Origin: an uncultured Opitutia bacterium
Lineage (GTDB): Bacteria; Verrucomicrobiota; Verrucomicrobiia; Opitutales; Opitutaceae
Assembly: GCA_903834135.1 (NCBI GenBank)
Contig: CAILHZ010000016.1
Location: 1-64,000 of the forward strand
Reading direction: 5' to 3'
DNA length: 64,000 nucleotides
Each line of letters begins with the position of its first letter. Position 1 is the first letter of the stretch. The notes under the pieces are model-generated. The model was not told the origin of the DNA, made no database searches, and worked only from the letters and a program-made list of their open reading frames with translations. Below, piece by piece: positions 1 through 9,668 of this stretch. The position numbers and the translations under genes are program-made.

Positions 1-573
1 AAAGCCGTAGATATTGGTGTAACCTAGCAGAGCTGCTGATAATGCTAAAATTCCCGAGCCACAACCTGCATCAATAACACGCAGGGTTTCTTTTTTCTTA
101 GCACGCACAGAGTCTAAAGCCTGATCAAACGAAACTAAGCGTTCTATACAAAGACGCGTTGTTTCATGATTACCTGTCCCGAATGCAAGTCCTGGATCAA
201 GCCAAAGTACTGCATCACCTTCAGGTAGTATAAAATTTTCTTTTTCCCAAATCGGCACCCAATGCAATTTTCCAAACTGCCAAGCCTTGAAATGTGCTTT
301 ATAGCTTTCTTTCCAGTCACAATCAGGCAGCACTCTTATTTCTGTTTTTTCTAGAACGAAATCTGTAAGTAGTGCACTCAGCACACTCACTTCTGCTTGA
401 GCTTCACTTTGTGAAGGGAAAATACCTACAATCCATGCCTTGCGATTTATGGCATCCTCAAGGATACTCCAATTTTCAATGCCATGTTCTAAGAGAACAT
501 CATCAATCCAATCAGTCTTTGCAGGATCAATCCCCCATTTTACTTCAACTAAACCGTGTGCAGTCTTATCCAT
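1..573 (-). CDS. prmA: Ribosomal protein L11 methyltransferase, C-terminus cut by window edge
   Basis: PrmA trimethylates ribosomal protein L11 with S-adenosylmethionine. Reading the minus strand from the ATG at 573 gives 191 uninterrupted codons to the window edge. Visible are the family signature LDPGLAFGTGNHETT, followed by the SAM-binding motif I segment DAGCGSGILALS. The N-terminal L11-recognition domain is complete, but the catalytic NPPY-type motif would lie beyond the edge. The start codon overlaps the purN stop by one base (TAATG), so the two are translationally coupled at the end of the grpE-dnaJ-purN gene run. The motif match makes the identification firm; only the 3' end is missing. 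Confidence 0.93.
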   Translation of the reverse strand, partial: MDKTAHGLVEVKWGIDPAKTDWIDDVLLEHGIENWSILEDAINRKAWIVGIFPSQSEAQAEVSVLSALLTDFVLEKTEIRVLPDCDWKESYKAHFKAWQFGKLHWVPIWEKENFILPEGDAVLWLDPGLAFGTGNHETTRLCIERLVSFDQALDSVRAKKKETLRVIDAGCGSGILALSAALLGYTNIYGF

Positions 574-1154
574 TATTTATAGCCTTCGGTACTTAAACGG
601 GCAATGACGCGTGGCAGTAAACTATGTTCAGCTGCATGCATCTTTAAAGAAAGAGATTCAAGTGTTTCTGCTGCATCAATGGAAACGTGTGCCTGCTCAA
701 GAATAGGTCCTCCATCGACTGCAGCGGTTACAAAATGAACGGTGCATCCGGTTTCCTTATTTCCACTTCGTAAAGCTTGTCCAATACCATCAAGGCCTGG
801 AAAAAGTGGCAGTAAGCTTGGATGTAAATTTATAATCTGCTTATGAAACGCCATTAAGAAAGCTGGTTTAACAACACGCATAAAACCCGCTAACACAACT
901 AAGTCTGGTGAGTAAGCACGTACTGCTTCAATGTAGCGGACTTCACCTTCACCTTCTAATTTTGTTTTAAAAGGGGACGCATCTACCCATTTAGCAGGAA
1001 CTCCAAAGCGAGATCCTAGTGAAAGAATACCGGCATTAGGGACATCTGAAATGATAGCCACCACTTTACCCTTACCTAATTGCCCAGCAACTTGTGCTTT
1101 GAGGATTGCTTCTGCATTACTGCCGCGGCCGGAGCCTAAAATAACAATACGCAT
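573..1154 (-). CDS. purN: Phosphoribosylglycinamide formyltransferase
   Basis: PurN transfers a formyl group from 10-formyltetrahydrofolate to GAR in purine synthesis. The 193-residue length is typical. The N-terminus has the phosphate-binding GSGRGSN motif (residues 7-13). The catalytic segment NLHPSLLP supplies the expected Asn and His, and DGGPI supplies the catalytic Asp. The residues after the HPSLLP segment (LFPGLDGIGQAL) differ from the common AFPG-HAHEQAL form but keep the FPG turn. It lies 15 bases downstream of the adenylyltransferase gene and its stop overlaps the prmA start. No other pur genes are nearby, so this is a dispersed pathway gene. Confidence 0.95.
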   Translation of the reverse strand: MRIVILGSGRGSNAEAILKAQVAGQLGKGKVVAIISDVPNAGILSLGSRFGVPAKWVDASPFKTKLEGEGEVRYIEAVRAYSPDLVVLAGFMRVVKPAFLMAFHKQIINLHPSLLPLFPGLDGIGQALRSGNKETGCTVHFVTAAVDGGPILEQAHVSIDAAETLESLSLKMHAAEHSLLPRVIARLSTEGYK

Positions 1155-1169
1155 AATAAACAGTAGCGA

Positions 1170-1664
1170 TTAAAGACTACCCGCAGCTTGAATGCGTGCG
1201 ATCAGTTGAGTGGTACTAAACCCTTTTAAAAAAGGTAAAAAAACAATCTTGGAACCGACCTTAAGCAGCGCTTCACGTTCTTCAGAGTTTAGAGTCTCAA
1301 GTGTGTAATCTCCTGCTTTGACATAGATATCGGGCTTTAGCGTAAGAATTTCTTTCGTTAACCGTTTTTGTCTAAAGATTAAAATTGCTGTCACGCTTTG
1401 CATTTGAGCTAGAGCATAAGCGCGTTCCTTCTCTCCTAAAATTGGCCGATGCTTGCCTTTAAGTGCTTTAACACTTTTGTCAGAATTAAGTGCGATGAAA
1501 AGTTCGCCTAGCTGTCCCGCTTTTTGCAAATACGACAAGTGGCCCGGATGAAGCAGATCAAAAACGCCATTAGTAAGAACCACTTTCTTACGCTTTAGCT
1601 TCAGCTTTCTTCTGAGTGAATTCGCGCCAGCTAAGCTTAGGAGTTTTGGATTTTTAAGTTTCAT
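1170..1664 (-). CDS. rfaE2: Heptose-1-phosphate adenylyltransferase-like protein (RfaE2/HldE C-terminal type)
   Basis: A nucleotidyltransferase of the cytidylyltransferase fold, most like the adenylyltransferase half of HldE, which makes ADP-heptose for the LPS core. Visible motifs are TNGVFDLLHPGH (nucleotide-binding HxGH), NSDKSVKALKG, KAGDY and the C-terminal STTQLIARI. It is a stand-alone domain of 164 residues without the kinase half. An ATG at 1664 is preferred over the in-frame TTG just upstream. It sits between dnaJ and purN on the same strand. A related alternative is a glycerol-3-phosphate cytidylyltransferase, but the KAGDY and STT motifs favour the RfaE2 assignment. Heptose-type LPS would imply a Gram-negative envelope. 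Confidence 0.85.
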   Translation of the reverse strand: MKLKNPKLLSLAGANSLRRKLKLKRKKVVLTNGVFDLLHPGHLSYLQKAGQLGELFIALNSDKSVKALKGKHRPILGEKERAYALAQMQSVTAILIFRQKRLTKEILTLKPDIYVKAGDYTLETLNSEEREALLKVGSKIVFLPFLKGFSTTQLIARIQAAGSL

Positions 1665-1707
1665 CAAGCAGGCTTAGTTACTGTGTATAGCTAATTCCTG
1701 CTTAAGA

Positions 1708-2859
1708 TCAAAAGAACTTCTTAGCCTTCTCAAAGAAACCCTTTGAGGTAGGTTCACTTGCATCCCCACTAATCTTAGCAAATTCTTCGAGCAGTTTGCG
1801 CTGTTCTGCATTTAATACAGTAGGCACTTCGACCTGAACTTTGACCAATTGGTCTCCTTGCTTACCACCGCGTAAGTTAGGCATACCTTTTTCTCTAAGT
1901 CTAAAGGTTGTTCCACTTTGTGTAGCTGCTGGAATCTTAAGGGTCGCTTTACCAAACAAGGTAGGTAGTTCAATTGAGCCACCCATAGTGGCTAAGGTAA
2001 ATTTAATCGGAATCTCACAGAATAGATCATCTCCTTGACGCTCAAAGAGCTCATGATCTCTGACTGAAATAACCACGTATAAATCTCCTGATGAGCCTCC
2101 TCCAGTACCAGATTCACCATTACCAGAAGACCTTAGACGTGATCCAGTCTCTACTCCAGCAGGGATACGTAAATGAATTTTTGAAGTCTTAGGTGTTCTG
2201 CCTTCACCACGGCACGATGTACAAGCCTTTTCAATTTTCTTACCTGAGCCTCCACAGGTAGGACAGGTTTGAGTAAATACAATAATTCCACCTGAGCGTC
2301 TAATTTGGCCAGCACCCTTACAGGTAGGGCACGTTGTTTTCTTAGAGCCAGGCTCTGCTCCAGAGCCGTCACAATGCTCGCACTCACAGAGTTTCTTAAA
2401 AGAGATATCCTTATCTATACCGCGTGCAGCATCCTCTAAGGAAATTTCTAGGTCGTAACGTAAATCAGCGCCGTCAGCTCCGTTTTCTCGGCCGCCACCA
2501 CCGCCTCCGCCAAACATTTCGTCAAAGATTCCACCGCCGCCACCACCGCCACCTTGGTTAAATACGTCTCTAAAGATATCAAAAGGATCATGGCCGCCAC
2601 CACCGCGAGCTCCACCGCCGCCACCACCTGGCCCCTGGAATGCAGCATGCCCATAACGGTCATAGGCTGCTTTCTTGTCTGGGTCCTGAAGTATTTCATA
2701 TGCTTCAGCTACCTTCTTAAACATTTCTTCGGCCTCTTTATTGCCGGCATTTTTATCTGGGTGATACTGAATAGCTTTCTTGCGGTAAGCTTTTTTTAAA
2801 TCTTCCGCAGAAACGTTTTTATCAACACCAAGCAGAGCGTAAAAATCTTCTTTAGCCAT
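1708..2859 (-). CDS. dnaJ: Chaperone DnaJ
   Basis: DnaJ is the Hsp40 co-chaperone that stimulates DnaK ATPase and delivers substrates. The 383-residue protein has the full type I layout: a J domain with HPD at residues 33-35, a glycine-rich linker (about 75-125, with several runs of five or more Gly), four zinc-finger CxxCxGxG repeats (about 160-167, 177-184, 199-206, 213-220) and the C-terminal peptide-binding domains. It begins 17 bases after the grpE stop, so the two form an operon. No CIRCE-type operator was seen upstream of grpE, and dnaK is not in the window. Confidence 0.97.
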   Translation of the reverse strand: MAKEDFYALLGVDKNVSAEDLKKAYRKKAIQYHPDKNAGNKEAEEMFKKVAEAYEILQDPDKKAAYDRYGHAAFQGPGGGGGGARGGGGHDPFDIFRDVFNQGGGGGGGGIFDEMFGGGGGGGRENGADGADLRYDLEISLEDAARGIDKDISFKKLCECEHCDGSGAEPGSKKTTCPTCKGAGQIRRSGGIIVFTQTCPTCGGSGKKIEKACTSCRGEGRTPKTSKIHLRIPAGVETGSRLRSSGNGESGTGGGSSGDLYVVISVRDHELFERQGDDLFCEIPIKFTLATMGGSIELPTLFGKATLKIPAATQSGTTFRLREKGMPNLRGGKQGDQLVKVQVEVPTVLNAEQRKLLEEFAKISGDASEPTSKGFFEKAKKFF

Positions 2860-2876
2860 GAATAATTTCTCTAAAA

Positions 2877-3446
2877 TTACTTAACTTCTGGACCGCTTGA
2901 TACAACAACTGCAGCAGGACGCAGTAATCGTGAATTAAGAGTGAAACCTAATCTTACAACACGCAGCACGTGCTCAGCAGGAACATCCTTACTTGCTTCA
3001 TGTGAAAGCGCTTCTTGCTCGTGAGGATTAAACGCTTTTCCAATTGGATTTAATTCGACAAGACCATGGCTACTTAAAGCGCTTTTAAATTGTTGCAGCA
3101 CCATATCAATACCGCCGACTAAGGACTTCATATCCGCGTTAGGCTGCTTTGCAGCCTGAAGTGCGAGTACTAAATTATCCATTACAGGTAGCGTATCTTC
3201 AACAATGCGAGCTGCTGCACTTAAACGTAATTCTTCTTTTTCACGCACAACTCGTCTGCGAAAATTTTCGAGATCTGCTACTGACCTAAGATAGCGGTCT
3301 TGAGCAGCAGCTGCGTCTTTTTTCAACGCTTCTATTTGAAGTGTTACAGAATCCACTGCCGGCTCAGCTGCTTGAGCAGTTTGTGAAGCCTGATCGGCAA
3401 GTGGCTGTGATGTTTCTGGATTAACTTGAGAGTCGGAAGATGTCAT
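2877..3446 (-). CDS. grpE: Nucleotide exchange factor GrpE
   Basis: GrpE releases ADP from DnaK and so resets the chaperone cycle. The 189-residue protein has an acidic, low-complexity N-terminus, a long coiled coil (about 36-80, with the [15 protein letters not shown] segment typical of GrpE) and the beta head, where [18 protein letters not shown] matches the family's conserved NP-G-FDP-HEA segment. It is the first gene of the grpE-dnaJ pair. The spacing and order suggest co-transcription with dnaJ and possibly the three downstream genes. Confidence 0.96.
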   Translation of the reverse strand: MTSSDSQVNPETSQPLADQASQTAQAAEPAVDSVTLQIEALKKDAAAAQDRYLRSVADLENFRRRVVREKEELRLSAAARIVEDTLPVMDNLVLALQAAKQPNADMKSLVGGIDMVLQQFKSALSSHGLVELNPIGKAFNPHEQEALSHEASKDVPAEHVLRVVRLGFTLNSRLLRPAAVVVSSGPEVK

Positions 3447-3480
3447 GACGAATAACTATAATGAACCACCGAAGTAGAAA

Positions 3481-3500
3481 TCTTCAAGCGCTCCTGAAGA
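3481..3500. terminator. Weak hairpin between manA and grpE
   Basis: TCTTCA (3481-3486) and TGAAGA (3495-3500) form a six-base stem with an eight-base loop between the manA stop and the grpE start. There is no clear T tract on either strand, so terminator function for manA is only possible. Confidence 0.25.
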
Positions 3501-3513
3501 CTTAAACTGAGTA

Positions 3514-4497
3514 TTACGTAAAGTCCTCAGTGATAAGGAGTATCGTTATCGTTTCCGCAGTCACTTCGAAGGTTCCTGAGTAAGGAAGTAGCCCATTAGA
3601 GCCCCGCTCCAGTGCAATGACAGCTTCTGGGCCAGATATCTTACCGTCTTTTCCGAGTACATGTACATGGGCTGAGCCGCTCACCATACTAATAATACGA
3701 GGCTGTTCACCTGCCTCAAAGCGGAATGATTCACCGGCACCCAGCACAAGCCGTCTAATTGTAAATTCATCACATTCTGCAATCACTCCTGAGGTAGGAG
3801 CTCCTCTTAGAGGTTCAGGCTCAAAGCTATTCCAGTTTATTGATTTTAGGGACTGATCAACATGGAGTTCACGTGGTTTACCATCTAGGCCGACACGGCC
3901 CCAGTCATAAACACGGTACGTTGTGTCTGAATTTTGCTGAATTTCTAAAATTAAATTACCGGCATCTATGGCGTGGACTTCACCGCTATGTACTAAGATA
4001 GAATCACCCACAGCTACAGGGAACCGGTGCACACATGCCTCAAGCGTCTCACTCTTAATTGCGGCTTCAAATTGCTCCCGAGTGACTCCTTTTTTAAGAC
4101 CGACAATAAGCTGAGCGCTAGGAGAAGTATCCGCTATATACCAATTTTCCGTCTTTGGCTCACCCTTCAATGAAGGCGCAATTGAAGCCGGCGGATGCAC
4201 CTGAAGACTTAAGCGCTCCTTACAATCCAGCCACTTCACTAGTACAGGAAAAGGTAAATCTGTTGGATAGTCAGGCCCCATGACTTCACTTCCGTGCCGC
4301 TCAATTAGGTCTCTTAGGGTAAATCCAGCATAGGTCCCTGATTCTACTACGGACTGAGCCTCTTTACGGTCTACTAACTCCCAGCTTTCACCAATAGGTG
4401 CTTTAGCAGGGATAGCTCGGTTAAAGGTCGTTTTAAGGGATTCTCCACCCCAGACACGTTCTTGATATATAGGCTTAAAGCGGAAAAATTCGTTCAT
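3514..4497 (-). CDS. manA: Mannose-6-phosphate isomerase, class I
   Basis: A zinc enzyme interconverting fructose-6-phosphate and mannose-6-phosphate, feeding GDP-mannose and glycan synthesis. The zinc ligands expected of this cupin family are visible: Gln99 and His101 in LSLQVHPP, Glu117 in KTENW and His175 in HSGEVHAI. The EIQQNSDTTYRVYDW segment is diagnostic of the short bacterial form. Length is 327 residues, like Bacillus ManA. It is on the minus strand upstream of grpE and divergent from ftsK. It could also act as a broader sugar-phosphate isomerase. Confidence 0.93.
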   Translation of the reverse strand: MNEFFRFKPIYQERVWGGESLKTTFNRAIPAKAPIGESWELVDRKEAQSVVESGTYAGFTLRDLIERHGSEVMGPDYPTDLPFPVLVKWLDCKERLSLQVHPPASIAPSLKGEPKTENWYIADTSPSAQLIVGLKKGVTREQFEAAIKSETLEACVHRFPVAVGDSILVHSGEVHAIDAGNLILEIQQNSDTTYRVYDWGRVGLDGKPRELHVDQSLKSINWNSFEPEPLRGAPTSGVIAECDEFTIRRLVLGAGESFRFEAGEQPRIISMVSGSAHVHVLGKDGKISGPEAVIALERGSNGLLPYSGTFEVTAETITILLITEDFT

Positions 4498-4650
4498 AGA
4501 GGCAAACTAGCGATAGGGATTTTTATAATGGGACCCTAACGTACTATTCCAGCTAAGATCCCAACAAAATACAATGAAACAAAGAAGCTTAGCTCGTAGT
4601 CTGGTTTACATTTGACGGAACTTCGTGTTAGCGTGAGGTTTCCACCAAGA

Positions 4651-7086
4651 ATGGCGAAGTCTAAGTCCGAAAGTCCCCTGCAAGCTATTGGCTCAACAGC
4701 CGCACCGCGCCCACAACCTAATTGGATTGTGGCGGTTATTTGTGGTGTGCTGGCCATCTACCTGACCCTTTCCTTAATCGACTACGATGTAACCCAAAGT
4801 ACGATTAGACAGACTAGCCCTACCTCTAAAAACCTTATGGGGTGGCTTGGAGCGGATATCATCTGGTGCTTACTTTATCTCATAGGAGCAGCCTGCTGGT
4901 GGGTTCCCATTTTCCTAGGCTGGGCAGCCTATTTAGGAATGCGCAATGCAAGGCGCCTAAGCGCTACTCGGATTGGAGCCATGATTGTCAGCATTATTGC
5001 TATCACATGCATAGCCGCGATGTTTGATAATGTATCAGATTATTTCCCGAACGGTCCTGGAGGCGATATAGGCCAAGTCCTTTTCAGTCATGTATTTTCT
5101 GGGGCACTTGGCGGCTTTGGCACGATGCTTTTAATGGGTACGACCTACGTCATTGCGCTGATGTTCATTTTCACCAAAGACATTGGTAAGGAATTTGAAA
5201 AAGCGCTAGCAGCATTAGCTGCATGGAAAGATTCTTTATCTGCTGAACGTAAAGAGCGCGCTGAAGCACTGGCTGTTGCGCCTGAACCTAAAAAGGTCAT
5301 GCAAGAAGAGCCAAAGCCTGAAGTACGAGCTCTCGTACTTGAGCCGATTGGGCCTACCAATAAAAACGTACTTATTCCTAAGGGAGGAGAAATGAGCTCC
5401 TTCCCTACCTCAAAAACAAGTGCAGCCGCTAAGATTGCGGCACTTAAAGAAGCTGAAGATGATAAAAAAGGTGCAGCTAAAACACCGGTAGAAAAGCCAA
5501 AGAAAATTGAGCTTAATATTGTAAAACAAGAAGAACCTAAGAAAGCACGTATTCCGATTCCGATTAATACGAGCGATAATTATAAATTTCCGCCGCTTAA
5601 GCTCCTAAAAGAACAAGTCAAAGTTTCTGCTTCAAGTAGCGAGGAAGAACACCGTATTAATGCAGGAAACCTTCTGCGTATCTTAGGAGAATTCGGCGTT
5701 GAAGTATCCTTAGGCGAAATCCATGTAGGCCCGGTAATTACGCGCTATGAATTAATACCTGCACCTGGAGTACGAGTAGAAAAAATTTCTGGTTTAGATA
5801 AGAATATTGCTCTAGGTATGCGCGCACAGTCCGTTCGTATTTTAGCCCCAATTCCAGGTAAAGCAGCTGTGGGTGTTGAAGTTCCTAATACAAATCCAAC
5901 TCCTGTAGGACTGCGTGAAATTCTAGAAAGTGAAGACTGGGTTTCCGCGAAAGCAGAATTGCCAATCGCTTTAGGAAAAGACGTTTCTGGTAAAGCACTT
6001 ATTTCTGATCTTACAAAGATGCCTCACTTGCTTATCGCAGGTGCTACAGGCTCTGGAAAGTCCGTGTGTATTAATGCCGTAGTGGCTTCTATTCTTTATT
6101 CCAAAAGCCCTAAGGATGTACGCTTACTGATGGTGGATCCTAAAGTAGTTGAACTTAAAATATTCAACCGCCTACCCCACATGCTTATCCCTGTGGTGAC
6201 TGAACCCAAGAAAGTTCCTGGTGCTTTAAAGTGGTTATTAAGCGAAATGGAACAGCGCTATCAAATTTTTGCTAAGGTTAATGTCCGTAATATTGTTGGC
6301 TTTAACACACGTAAAAAACATGTAGAGCCAGAATTTCCAGCAGAACCTGCTCAAGGCTCACTCGCTGGTTTAGACCCACTCGCCGTTGATGACGGTCTTG
6401 TAGTACCAGATAAACTACCCTACATCGTTGTAATCATCGACGAATTAGCTGACTTAATGATGGTCGCTCCTGCGGAGATTGAAAGTAACGTAGCACGTTT
6501 AGCTCAGCTTGCCCGTGCTGCTGGTATTCATTTAATTATCGCGACCCAAAGACCATCCGTTGATGTGATCACCGGTGTTATCAAAGCAAATCTTCCGTCA
6601 CGTATTGCTTTCCAAGTCGCGTCCCAAATTGATTCTCGTACTATCTTAGATCAAAAGGGTGCAGAAACTCTCATTGGCCGAGGAGACATGCTCTTTACCC
6701 CTCCTGGTACCTCACGCATTGTACGTGCCCAAGGTGCTTTTGTTGCTGACGACGAAGTTCAGGGCTTAGTCGATTATTTAAAAGAAAATAACGATCCTCC
6801 AATTTACGCTCAAGAAGTCCAAGCCCGCATTGACCGTGCAGCATCCGAAGACGGCGATGAAGCCGAAGAAGGTACTGAAATGGGTGGAGATGAGAAGCTC
6901 TACAAACAGGCTTTAGACGTCTTAAGAGCCTCTAAAAGAGCAAGTACCTCAATGCTACAACGCAGGCTTTCAATTGGCTATAACAGGGCCGCTCGCATCA
7001 TGGAAATGATGGAAGACAAGGGCATTGTAGGACCTGAAAACGGCTCTAGCCCTCGTGAAATCTTAGTTGATCTAGATAATATGTAA
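4651..7086 (+). CDS. ftsK: DNA translocase FtsK/SpoIIIE
   Basis: FtsK is a septal, membrane-anchored DNA pump that clears chromosome ends at division and helps dimer resolution. The 811-residue protein has about four N-terminal membrane segments in the first 190 residues, a charged linker, then the motor. Walker A is GATGSGKS (from Gly464) and Walker B is IIDELADLMM (Asp597). The last 65 residues form the winged-helix gamma domain that reads KOPS sites (SMLQRRLSIGYNRAARIME). The ATG at 4651 is chosen over an in-frame TTG at 4612. It is divergent from manA and followed 60 bases later by the rodZ-like gene. Confidence 0.95.
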   Translation: MAKSKSESPLQAIGSTAAPRPQPNWIVAVICGVLAIYLTLSLIDYDVTQSTIRQTSPTSKNLMGWLGADIIWCLLYLIGAACWWVPIFLGWAAYLGMRNARRLSATRIGAMIVSIIAITCIAAMFDNVSDYFPNGPGGDIGQVLFSHVFSGALGGFGTMLLMGTTYVIALMFIFTKDIGKEFEKALAALAAWKDSLSAERKERAEALAVAPEPKKVMQEEPKPEVRALVLEPIGPTNKNVLIPKGGEMSSFPTSKTSAAAKIAALKEAEDDKKGAAKTPVEKPKKIELNIVKQEEPKKARIPIPINTSDNYKFPPLKLLKEQVKVSASSSEEEHRINAGNLLRILGEFGVEVSLGEIHVGPVITRYELIPAPGVRVEKISGLDKNIALGMRAQSVRILAPIPGKAAVGVEVPNTNPTPVGLREILESEDWVSAKAELPIALGKDVSGKALISDLTKMPHLLIAGATGSGKSVCINAVVASILYSKSPKDVRLLMVDPKVVELKIFNRLPHMLIPVVTEPKKVPGALKWLLSEMEQRYQIFAKVNVRNIVGFNTRKKHVEPEFPAEPAQGSLAGLDPLAVDDGLVVPDKLPYIVVIIDELADLMMVAPAEIESNVARLAQLARAAGIHLIIATQRPSVDVITGVIKANLPSRIAFQVASQIDSRTILDQKGAETLIGRGDMLFTPPGTSRIVRAQGAFVADDEVQGLVDYLKENNDPPIYAQEVQARIDRAASEDGDEAEEGTEMGGDEKLYKQALDVLRASKRASTSMLQRRLSIGYNRAARIMEMMEDKGIVGPENGSSPREILVDLDNM

Positions 7087-7146
7087 GCTAAGGCTTAATA
7101 TTCTTTGATGCTGACTTAAGCTTAAAAATATCCTAAATCCTTCAAT

Positions 7147-7980
7147 ATGCAGACCATTGGTGAACGCCTCGAAGAAGCTCGTAAGAAGAAAGGTGTTTCA
7201 CTTCGCGAGGCTGCAGACGCCACAAAGATAAGAGGTGACTACCTCCAGCGCTTCGAAACCAATCAGTTTAATCTTAAGCTTAACGTCATCTATGTTAAGG
7301 GTTTCCTAAACGCATATGCTCTTTACTTAGACTTACCTGCAGATCGTATTGTAGCTGATTATATCGCCTTAGCCGGCGCAGAAACACGTGTAAAACAACC
7401 TAGCCGTGAAGTCTACGGCCGGATGGAACTCAATGTATCTACACCAGATAAAGATCCAGAAACTGTAAGTGCCCCGATTGGTGCAACAGAAGAAACAAAG
7501 ACCACCGAATCACGAGCACCGCGTTATCCACGTCACTCCCCAAGTGGACTTCCACCAAAGCAAAATATTAATCCAGCTCTTGTTTTCAAAGGCGGAATTG
7601 TCTTAGTGGGTGTCTTAATTATAGTCATTATTATATGGATTGTGAGATCTCTATTTGAGCCTAGCAGTACTGCTCAAAAAACTCACTCAACTCAACCAGC
7701 AGCAGCTGCTGCTGCTGCTCACCGAGTCGCCGATCAAAGTTTTAATCTTATCGCGTTAGATAACGTAGAAGTGAAAGTCAAAACTGCCGCTGGACAAAGC
7801 GTCTTTGAAGGTAAGTTAGTTAAAGGCCAAATCCAAAGTGTACCATGGACAGCCAAAGTAACTATCTTGGCAAATATTGGTGATAACGTAGCTATTGAAG
7901 TACGTGGCAAGCGCTATGCAATGCCTTACAAATCAGGCTCACAAAACGTTTCCAATCAGGCTCAGCTACCTGCGCCTTAA
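7147..7980 (+). CDS. rodZ: RodZ-like HTH membrane protein
   Basis: RodZ links MreB to the membrane in the cell-elongation machinery. This 277-residue protein has a cytoplasmic HTH_25-type domain (residues 1-75, with LREAADATKIRGDYLQRFE), a linker, one membrane helix (about 148-170), a seven-alanine run (185-191) and a periplasmic DUF4115-like beta domain at the C-terminus. That is the RodZ layout at slightly below E. coli length. It follows ftsK on the same strand, so both are cell-shape or division genes. Whether it truly binds MreB cannot be read from the sequence. Confidence 0.82.
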   Translation: MQTIGERLEEARKKKGVSLREAADATKIRGDYLQRFETNQFNLKLNVIYVKGFLNAYALYLDLPADRIVADYIALAGAETRVKQPSREVYGRMELNVSTPDKDPETVSAPIGATEETKTTESRAPRYPRHSPSGLPPKQNINPALVFKGGIVLVGVLIIVIIIWIVRSLFEPSSTAQKTHSTQPAAAAAAAHRVADQSFNLIALDNVEVKVKTAAGQSVFEGKLVKGQIQSVPWTAKVTILANIGDNVAIEVRGKRYAMPYKSGSQNVSNQAQLPAP

Positions 7981-7989
7981 TCCATAAGT

Positions 7990-8631
7990 CTAGTGCCTTA
8001 AGGCTACTGGCGGGCTAAGTACCTCTCTAAGTACCATTGCTCTTCTAGCAGTGCTAGGATCACGTAGTTCAGAAATCCAAGAGAAGCTTTTACTTAAGTT
8101 AGGAATATCAAAAGCTTCGCTGGCCTGTGTGTTCGATTCTCTCTCAGCGACACTTAAGTTTGCCTCGCGTGCTGCAGCACTTAATTGGCGCATCTTTTCT
8201 TCAAGTACTTTTTGTCTTTCTAAGGAAGCTTCTAGTTCCTGATCAGAAATTTCAGCTTCTACTTGAATAGGCTCAGGCTCTGCAACTCGGCGCTGTAAAA
8301 ATTCCCCAAAGATTTCTGCAGGAGAACTGGCTATTGGCCTAGGAGCCATAAGAGGTGGAGCAGGCTCTCTCTCAGAAGGCACCGAATTTGGTAAAGTATA
8401 ATTACCGCTTCTTCGTTCACTTATTTTGCGCCGCACTTCATCTTGCACGCGGCGTGTACGTTCAAATTCTTCACTATCCCCTGATGTCGACTGCTTAGTT
8501 TGAGTAGCCGACTTTTGTTTTTCTTTTGATAGACCGGTCATGCGCACTACCCAAGCAATGAGCATAAACACCCCAACCATGATTTCCCGGTTTCCCAGAA
8601 GCCATGATACAGGATCTTGTTCTGCGGCCAT
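7990..8631 (-). CDS. Single-pass membrane protein with coiled coil, end of the FloA operon
   Basis: I do not recognise this 213-residue protein. It has one membrane helix near the N-terminus (GVFMLIAWVVRM), a basic, serine-rich stretch, a proline-rich middle and a predicted coiled coil near SDQELEASLERQKVLEEKMR. The ATG at 8631 is preferred over an in-frame TTG at 8649. It follows floA within 20 bases and is the last gene of the NfeD-NfeD-FloA run, which suggests a role with membrane microdomains (inference only). It converges on rodZ. Confidence 0.7.
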   Translation of the reverse strand: MAAEQDPVSWLLGNREIMVGVFMLIAWVVRMTGLSKEKQKSATQTKQSTSGDSEEFERTRRVQDEVRRKISERRSGNYTLPNSVPSEREPAPPLMAPRPIASSPAEIFGEFLQRRVAEPEPIQVEAEISDQELEASLERQKVLEEKMRQLSAAAREANLSVAERESNTQASEAFDIPNLSKSFSWISELRDPSTARRAMVLREVLSPPVALRH

Positions 8632-8651
8632 AAAGATTATGGAGCTCAAAA

Positions 8652-9656
8652 TTACTTTTTAGCTTCAGGCTGAGAAATTGTATTACGCATCGCAGTATCT
8701 GCCTGGATATTTTCCATCTTATAATAATCCATAATACCTAAGCGACCGCTACGGAAAGCTTCTGCCATAGCAAGCGGAACCTGAGCTTGTGACTCAACAA
8801 CCTTAGCTTGCATCTCTTGTACTCGAGCTTTCATTTCTTGCTCTAAAGCTACTGCAGCAGCACGTCTAATTTCAGCCTGCGCTTGCGCCATATTCTTGTT
8901 GGCCTCGGCCTGGGCTACTTGAAGTTTAGCACCGACATTCTCACCAACATCAACGTCAGCAATATCGATTGATAAAATTTCAAACGCTGTGCCTACATCT
9001 AGACCACGAGCTAATACAGTTTTTGAAATACTATCTGGAGATTCTAACACGTGCTTGTAGCTATCTGCGATACCAATGGTGGTAACAATACCCTCACCCA
9101 CACGAGCGATAATAGTTTCTTCTTTAGCACCACCCACGAAACGATCGAGATGGGTTCTTACTGTAACACGTGCTTTTACCTTCACTTGAATACCGTCTTT
9201 AGCAACGCCATCAATTGTGGTGCGGCCGCTATCTGGATTTGGACAATCAATTACCTTAGGATCAACAGAAGTTCTGACTGCTTCTACAACTGATTTTCCA
9301 GAACCCTTGGTTGCTAGATCAATTGCACAGGCACGGTCCCAATCTAAAGTAATACCTGCTTTTTGTGCAGCAATAAGAGCCTGCACTGTAGGCACTACAT
9401 TACCACCTGCTAAAAAATGAGCTGCGATCTTGTCGGTACTCACAGCAATACCTGCCTTCACGGCAGTGATACGTGCTGATACGACAAGTCCGTAAGGCAC
9501 GCCACCTAGACGCATACCAACTAGATTAATAATACTAACAGGCGCTCCGTTTAAACGGGCCTTAAGCCACGTTCCAAAATAGGAAAGAAATACGCCGACA
9601 ATAATAAGCGCAATGATTGCGATTGGAATAATGACTATGAGTGGGAGTTCAGGCAT
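8652..9656 (-). CDS. floA: Flotillin-like protein FloA (SPFH domain)
   Basis: FloA is a membrane scaffold that organises fluid membrane microdomains in bacteria. The 334-residue length matches the family (about 330). A hydrophobic hairpin lies at residues 5-27, followed by the FloA-specific segment [20 protein letters not shown]. The C-terminal half is rich in Ala, Glu and Gln heptads ([20 protein letters not shown]), as in the flotillin coiled coil. It is immediately downstream of two NfeD genes, the usual partners of FloA in Bacillus and others. The identification is firm. Confidence 0.94.
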   Translation of the reverse strand: MPELPLIVIIPIAIIALIIVGVFLSYFGTWLKARLNGAPVSIINLVGMRLGGVPYGLVVSARITAVKAGIAVSTDKIAAHFLAGGNVVPTVQALIAAQKAGITLDWDRACAIDLATKGSGKSVVEAVRTSVDPKVIDCPNPDSGRTTIDGVAKDGIQVKVKARVTVRTHLDRFVGGAKEETIIARVGEGIVTTIGIADSYKHVLESPDSISKTVLARGLDVGTAFEILSIDIADVDVGENVGAKLQVAQAEANKNMAQAQAEIRRAAAVALEQEMKARVQEMQAKVVESQAQVPLAMAEAFRSGRLGIMDYYKMENIQADTAMRNTISQPEAKK

Positions 9657-9668
9657 GGGAGTAGAAGT

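Noticed and set aside
2448-2699. Frame on the minus strand within dnaJ with Val/Ala-rich repeats
   Set aside because: It is an out-of-frame reading of the glycine-rich linker of dnaJ.
3447-3513. Possible CIRCE heat-shock operator before grpE
   Set aside because: No TTAGCACTC-N9-GAGTGCTAA-like inverted repeat is present.
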